This document shows, piece by piece, positions 4,676-7,558 of a DNA stretch of 7,558 nucleotides (positions are counted from its first letter, which is position 1; each line of letters opens with the position of its first letter). The DNA lies in NCBI GenBank assembly GCA_902791785.1, contig CADAXH010000054.1:1-7558 (forward strand), read 5' to 3'. The position numbers and the translations under genes were made by a program. The DNA comes from an uncultured Ruminococcus sp. (GTDB lineage: Bacteria > Bacillota > Clostridia > Oscillospirales > CAG-272). The notes under the pieces were generated by a model. That model made no database searches, was not told where the DNA came from, and saw only the letters and a program-made list of their open reading frames with translations.

Positions 4676-6613
4676 ATGAAACTCAAAATCAACGGCGGCG
4701 AATATGTCTTGGATGGTGAATACTCCGTCTATGAAGCCGCAAAGGCAGCAGGACTTGAAGTTACAAGAGAAATTATTGCTGCAGACGTCAACGGAGAGAC
4801 AAAAGAGCTCTCACATCCTGTAAAAGACGGAGCTGAAATCACTCTTTTAACATTCAAAGATGAAGGTGGCAAAAGAACATTCAACCACACAGCATCACAT
4901 ATCCTTGCTCAGGCTGTAAAGCGTCTTTATCCAAATGTAAAACTGACAATAGGACCGGCAATCGACGACGGATTCTATTACGACTTTGATTCCGAAACTG
5001 CATTCGGACCTGCAGAACTTGAGAGCATTGAAGCCGAGATGAAGAAAATCGTCAAGGAGAATCTCAGGATTGAAAGATTCACACTTCCGAGAGACGAAGC
5101 CATCAAACTGATGGAAGAAAAGGGTGAACCTTACAAGGTTCTTCTCATTGGAAGAGTTCCGGAAGGTGAAGAAATATCTTTCTACAGACAGGGCGAATTC
5201 ACAGACCTGTGTGCAGGACCTCACCTCTTCTCGACAGGCGCTGTAAAAGCATTCAAACTTACTCAGTGCACTGGCGCTTACTGGGAAGGCAACTCATCAA
5301 ACAAACAGCTCCAGAGAGTATACGGAACGGCATTCCCGTCAAAAGACGAACTGAATGCGTACCTTGCAATGATTGAAGAAGCAAGAAAGCGCGACCACAA
5401 CAAAATAGGCCGTGAAATGGGATACTTCACAACTGTTGACGTAATCGGACAGGGACTCCCGATACTGCTTCCAAAGGGCGCAAGAGTTATCCAGCAGCTC
5501 CAGAGATTCGTTGAGGACGAAGAGGAAAAGCGCGGATGGCTGCTCACAAAGACACCTTACATGGCAAAGAGGGAACTCTACAAGATTTCCGGTCACTGGG
5601 ATCATTATCTCGACGGAATGTTTGTTTTGGGCGATCCTAATGACTATACAAAAGAATGCTTTGCCCTGAGACCGATGACATGCCCGTTCCAGTATCAGGC
5701 ATACCTCAACAAGGCACGCAGCTACAGAGATCTGCCTTTGAGATACAATGAGACTTCAACACTGTTCAGAAACGAAGATTCAGGTGAAATGCATGGACTT
5801 ATCCGTGTAAGACAGTTCACAATTTCCGAAGGTCACCTGATGTGCAGACCTGATCAGCTCGAAGAAGAATTCAAGAATTGTCTCGACCTTGCAATGTTCA
5901 TGCTCAAGACAGTAGGCCTGTATGAAGACGTATCTTTCAGATTCTCACAGTGGGATCCTAAAGACACAAAGAAGTACATAGGTACAGCTGAAGACTGGGA
6001 AGAGGCACAGGGAACAATGAAACGCATTCTCGACGATCTCGGCGTCAAGTACAAGATCGGTATCGGCGAAGCTGCTTTCTATGGTCCGAAACTCGACATC
6101 CAGATCAAGAACGTGTTCGGAAAAGAAGACACACTCATTACAATTCAGATAGACCAGTTCTTAGCAAAGCAGTTCGGAATGGAATATACGGACAAGGACG
6201 GAACAAAGAAGAATCCGTACATCATCCACAGAACGTCAATAGGCTGTTATGAAAGAACACTGGCCCTGATGATTGAAAAATATGCGGGTGCTATGCCTCT
6301 GTGGCTCGCTCCGACACAGGTCAAGATTCTTCCGATCTCCGACAACTATCTCGATTATGCAGATAAAGTTGCTGCTCAGTACAAAGAGGCAGGCCTGAGA
6401 GTGGAAGTTGACAGCAGAAGCGAGAAGATTGGCTACAAGATCAGGGAAGCTCAGCTTGAAAAAGTTCCTTATATGCTGATAGTAGGCGAAAAGGAACAGG
6501 CAGAAAACCTTGTTTCAGTAAGATCAAGAAGCGAAGGCGAGCTCGGACAGATGTCTGTTGAAGATTTCTGCAAGAGAGCAATCGAAGAAAAAGTCAGCAA
6601 GGTAATTAAATAA
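4676..6613 (+). CDS. thrS: threonyl-tRNA synthetase
   Basis: The 645-residue cytosolic class II synthetase charges tRNA-Thr with threonine using ATP, and its length is usual for the family. Domains: TGS 1-61, then the editing domain that removes mischarged serine, with HTASH (H71, H75) and CAGPH (C179, H183). The catalytic core about 245-540 has motif 1 near GLPILLPKGARVIQQLQRF (260-278), motif 2 RYNETSTLFRNE with Arg365, and motif 3 GCYERTLALMIE with Arg527. Zinc ligands that bind the substrate are C336 (MTCP), H387 and H518. The anticodon-binding domain is about 545-640 with APTQVKILPI and GEKE. The second zinc ligand sits in FTISEGHLMC where E. coli has FTQDDAH, so this is a diverged but complete form. 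AAAGGA (4661-4666) lies 9 nt before the ATG. Expression is governed by the T-box leader. Identity is certain from the motif set and the matching leader. Confidence 0.98.
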   Translation: MKLKINGGEYVLDGEYSVYEAAKAAGLEVTREIIAADVNGETKELSHPVKDGAEITLLTFKDEGGKRTFNHTASHILAQAVKRLYPNVKLTIGPAIDDGFYYDFDSETAFGPAELESIEAEMKKIVKENLRIERFTLPRDEAIKLMEEKGEPYKVLLIGRVPEGEEISFYRQGEFTDLCAGPHLFSTGAVKAFKLTQCTGAYWEGNSSNKQLQRVYGTAFPSKDELNAYLAMIEEARKRDHNKIGREMGYFTTVDVIGQGLPILLPKGARVIQQLQRFVEDEEEKRGWLLTKTPYMAKRELYKISGHWDHYLDGMFVLGDPNDYTKECFALRPMTCPFQYQAYLNKARSYRDLPLRYNETSTLFRNEDSGEMHGLIRVRQFTISEGHLMCRPDQLEEEFKNCLDLAMFMLKTVGLYEDVSFRFSQWDPKDTKKYIGTAEDWEEAQGTMKRILDDLGVKYKIGIGEAAFYGPKLDIQIKNVFGKEDTLITIQIDQFLAKQFGMEYTDKDGTKKNPYIIHRTSIGCYERTLALMIEKYAGAMPLWLAPTQVKILPISDNYLDYADKVAAQYKEAGLRVEVDSRSEKIGYKIREAQLEKVPYMLIVGEKEQAENLVSVRSRSEGELGQMSVEDFCKRAIEEKVSKVIK

Positions 6614-6624
6614 CGAAAACCGAT

Positions 6625-6654
6625 TTGGACTCCCATCTTCAGGTGGGAGTCCAA
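6625..6654. other. long hairpin between thrS and the NUDIX gene
   Basis: Thirteen consecutive pairs (6625-6637 with 6642-6654, one G-U) close a TTCA tetraloop. It begins 12 nt after the thrS stop. No T-run follows on either strand, so it is not a standard intrinsic terminator. It may be a weak or factor-assisted terminator, an mRNA-stabilising 3' structure, or a processing site between the two genes. Its last base is the A of an upstream in-frame ATG of the NUDIX gene. Confidence 0.75.
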
Positions 6655-6671
6655 TGAAAAATGAGGTCAGT

Positions 6672-7148
6672 ATGTCAAAAACGTACAATGTCGAAATTGT
6701 TAATATGGTGATGGTAAAAGACATCAGAAACAATAAGGTACTTGTTCTGAATAAAACCAAAAACTGGCCCGGACTGACTTTTCCGGGCGGTCATGTTGAA
6801 AAAGGCGAATCGTTTTATGATGCCGCAGTAAGGGAGATAAAAGAGGAGACGGGACTTGAAGTAAAAAATCTCGTTGCAAAGGGCATTGTGCACTGGGCAA
6901 ATAAGGAAAAAGGCGACAGATATCTGGAATTGATCTATTCTACATCTGATTTCTCCGGAACTCCCGTTAAAGAGACGGAAGAGGGAACGATTGAGTGGAT
7001 GTCTTATGAAGAGCTCAAAGCATCAAAAGCGCTGTCTCAGAATTTTGATATGTATTTCCCGATTTTTGAAAGCAAAACATATTGTGAATTGTTCCTTGAC
7101 TGGAACGGAAACGATTGGAATTCGGAAAAAAGATACATTTTTTCATAA
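6672..7148 (+). CDS. NUDIX hydrolase (possible 8-oxo-dGTP diphosphatase)
   Basis: The 158-residue protein carries a perfect NUDIX box from Gly40 to Leu62: G-x5-E46-x7-R54-E55-I-K-E58-E59-T-G61-L. It is preceded by the typical TFPGG strand. The glutamates bind Mg2+ and the enzyme cleaves a nucleoside diphosphate linked to another group. The N-terminal strand, FPGGHVEKGES and the later EWMSYEEL resemble MutT-like sanitising enzymes, but the substrate cannot be read from sequence. The C-terminal tail (about 121-158) is rich in aromatic residues (MYFPIF, DWNGNDWN). I chose ATG 6672 because GAGG (6663-6666) lies 5 nt upstream. The in-frame ATG at 6654 would add six residues, but its only possible ribosome binding site is locked in the hairpin stem. 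No promoter is evident, so it probably depends on read-through from thrS. Confidence 0.87.
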   Translation: MSKTYNVEIVNMVMVKDIRNNKVLVLNKTKNWPGLTFPGGHVEKGESFYDAAVREIKEETGLEVKNLVAKGIVHWANKEKGDRYLELIYSTSDFSGTPVKETEEGTIEWMSYEELKASKALSQNFDMYFPIFESKTYCELFLDWNGNDWNSEKRYIFS

Positions 7149-7163
7149 TTTTGTTTTCTTTGT

Positions 7164-7192
7164 TTGACAACCATTGCCACATGTTGTATAAT
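7164..7192 (+). promoter_or_regulatory. consensus sigma-A promoter of tRNA-Pro
   Basis: TTGACA (7164-7169) and TATAAT (7187-7192) are both perfect, with the optimal 17-bp spacer. The transcript would start about 7199, leaving a very short 5' leader before the tRNA at 7206. The 12-base -10 region plus GGTGCGG downstream is typical of strong stable-RNA promoters. Confidence 0.92.
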
Positions 7193-7205
7193 GGTGCGGT
7201 ACGTT

Positions 7206-7282
7206 CGGGGTGTGGCTCAGTTTGGTAGAGTGCTTGGTTCGGGACCAAGAGGCCGCTGGTTCAAATCCAGTCACTCCGACCA
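7206..7282 (+). tRNA. tRNA-Pro, anticodon CGG
   Basis: The 77-nt gene folds into a full cloverleaf. The acceptor stem pairs CGGGGTG with CACTCCG (one G-U). The D stem is GCTC with GAGT. The anticodon stem CTTGG/CCAAG closes loop TTCGGGA with anticodon CGG at 7240-7242, reading CCG. The T arm is GCTGG-TTCAAAT-CCAGT. The discriminator is A and CCA is encoded. The C1-G72 end pair and A73 fit bacterial tRNA-Pro. It is a single tRNA unit with its own promoter and terminator. Confidence 0.97.
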
Positions 7283-7284
7283 CA

Positions 7285-7333
7285 AAAGAAACGCAATTTG
7301 TCTACCACGACAAATTGCGTTTCTTTGCGTTTT
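7285..7333. terminator. terminator of tRNA-Pro, possibly bidirectional
   Basis: A perfect 18-bp inverted repeat (7285-7302 with 7309-7326) has a 6-nt loop. The 3' arm ends GTTTCTTT and is followed by GCGTTTT. The inner 10 pairs alone, followed by the T-rich stretch, make an efficient terminator. The opposite strand is also T-rich after the stem, so it could stop transcription from the right. It starts 2 nt after the CCA end. Confidence 0.9.
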
Positions 7334-7364
7334 ATGGGTTATTATAAGGTTTTTCTAGTCCTGA

Positions 7365-7412
7365 TTGAAAAGGTGAAAAACTGCAGAATTGCCTGAAAAT
7401 GCACCTTTTCAA
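7365..7412. repeat. 11-bp inverted repeat with 26-nt spacer
   Basis: TTGAAAAGGTG (7365-7375) is the exact reverse complement of CACCTTTTCAA (7402-7412). No T-run follows on either strand, so it does not look like a terminator. It ends 22 bp before the -35 box of the last gene and could be a regulator site, a DNA loop or an upstream transcript end. The region 7334-7434 holds nothing else that I can support. Confidence 0.6.
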
Positions 7413-7434
7413 AAGCTCTTCCAACATATAATAC

Positions 7435-7462
7435 TTGAAAGTAAACGAAAGAGTGATACAAT
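7435..7462 (+). promoter_or_regulatory. probable sigma-A promoter of the last gene
   Basis: TTGAAA (7435-7440) and TACAAT (7457-7462) are separated by 16 bp. The start near 7469 leaves a leader of about 25 nt containing the ribosome binding site. A second TATAAT (7427-7432) lies just upstream but has no acceptable -35 box. Confidence 0.6.
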
Positions 7463-7493
7463 ACCAGTAAAATTGAAACAAAGGGGAAAAGAT

Positions 7494-7558
7494 ATGTACA
7501 CAAAGTCATCAATAAAATTGCTTACAGCTATACTTGCAGTAATCCTTATGATAATTCC
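7494..7558 (+). CDS. start of an exported or membrane protein gene (cut by window end)
   Basis: Only 21 complete codons are present. They read MYTKSSIKLL and then a hydrophobic run TAILAVILMII, which has the n- and h-region pattern of a signal peptide or first membrane helix. AAGGGG (7481-7486) lies 7 nt before the ATG, and a promoter precedes it. No family can be assigned from this fragment. Confidence 0.7.
   Translation, partial: MYTKSSIKLLTAILAVILMII

Noticed and set aside
7125..7144. GAAAAAA/TTTTTTC inverted repeat at the end of the NUDIX gene as a terminator
   Set aside because: Its stem is almost all A-T and lies within the last codons. Although T-rich sequence follows, the hairpin would be too unstable to call a terminator with confidence.
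7164..7358. 64-codon open frame on the plus strand over the tRNA
   Set aside because: It overlaps the whole tRNA-Pro gene and its promoter. Its peptide is the typical nonsense translation of a tRNA and terminator, with no ribosome binding site.

Overview
The window looks like a chromosomal core-genome segment of a low-to-mid GC Gram-positive bacterium, most likely a member of the Clostridia (Bacillota). The reasons are a T-box riboswitch in front of thrS, a clostridial-type ribosomal protein S21, a standalone membrane GGDEF protein with an extracytoplasmic sensor, strong GGAGG-type ribosome binding sites, a TTG start, and near-consensus sigma-A promoters with 16-17 bp spacers. I cannot name a species. 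No phage, insertion sequence, CRISPR array or defence gene is visible.

Layout, left to right. On the minus strand, rpsU (S21, 50-229) has a promoter at 290-317. A divergent promoter (390-418) drives a two-gene plus-strand operon: a lipoprotein with a PrsA/SurA-like parvulin-type region (462-1622) and a cytosolic family 2 glycosyltransferase of the polyprenyl-phosphate sugar transferase type that starts with TTG (1635-2357). A strong promoter right after the operon drives a single-gene unit for a 75-residue TM2-like membrane protein (2425-2652), closed by a textbook terminator. An AT-rich gap with a 20-bp tandem repeat and a promoter precedes a transmembrane diguanylate cyclase (2866-4284). 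The region 4389-4675 has no protein gene. It is a complete threonine T-box leader: promoter, Stem I with a candidate ACC specifier, antiterminator and terminator. It controls thrS (4676-6613). A hairpin without a U-tract separates thrS from a NUDIX hydrolase gene (start probably 6672, end 7148). A tRNA-Pro(CGG) gene with a perfect consensus promoter and an 18-bp terminator stem follows (7206-7333). The last 230 bases hold an unexplained 11-bp inverted repeat, a promoter, and the first codons of a gene for a probable exported or membrane protein cut by the window end.

How the parts work together: rpsU, thrS and tRNA-Pro are translation genes. The leader matches thrS transcription to the charging of tRNA-Thr. 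The lipoprotein plus glycosyltransferase pair suggests cell-envelope work, and the diguanylate cyclase would turn an extracellular cue into c-di-GMP. Apart from the two-gene operon and possibly thrS-NUDIX, the genes appear to be independent transcription units. I found no convincing undescribed system. The points most worth a second look are the nested RNA hairpins around the thrS start, the tandem repeat before the cyclase promoter, the inverted repeat near the right end, and the cysteine-bearing sensor of the cyclase.
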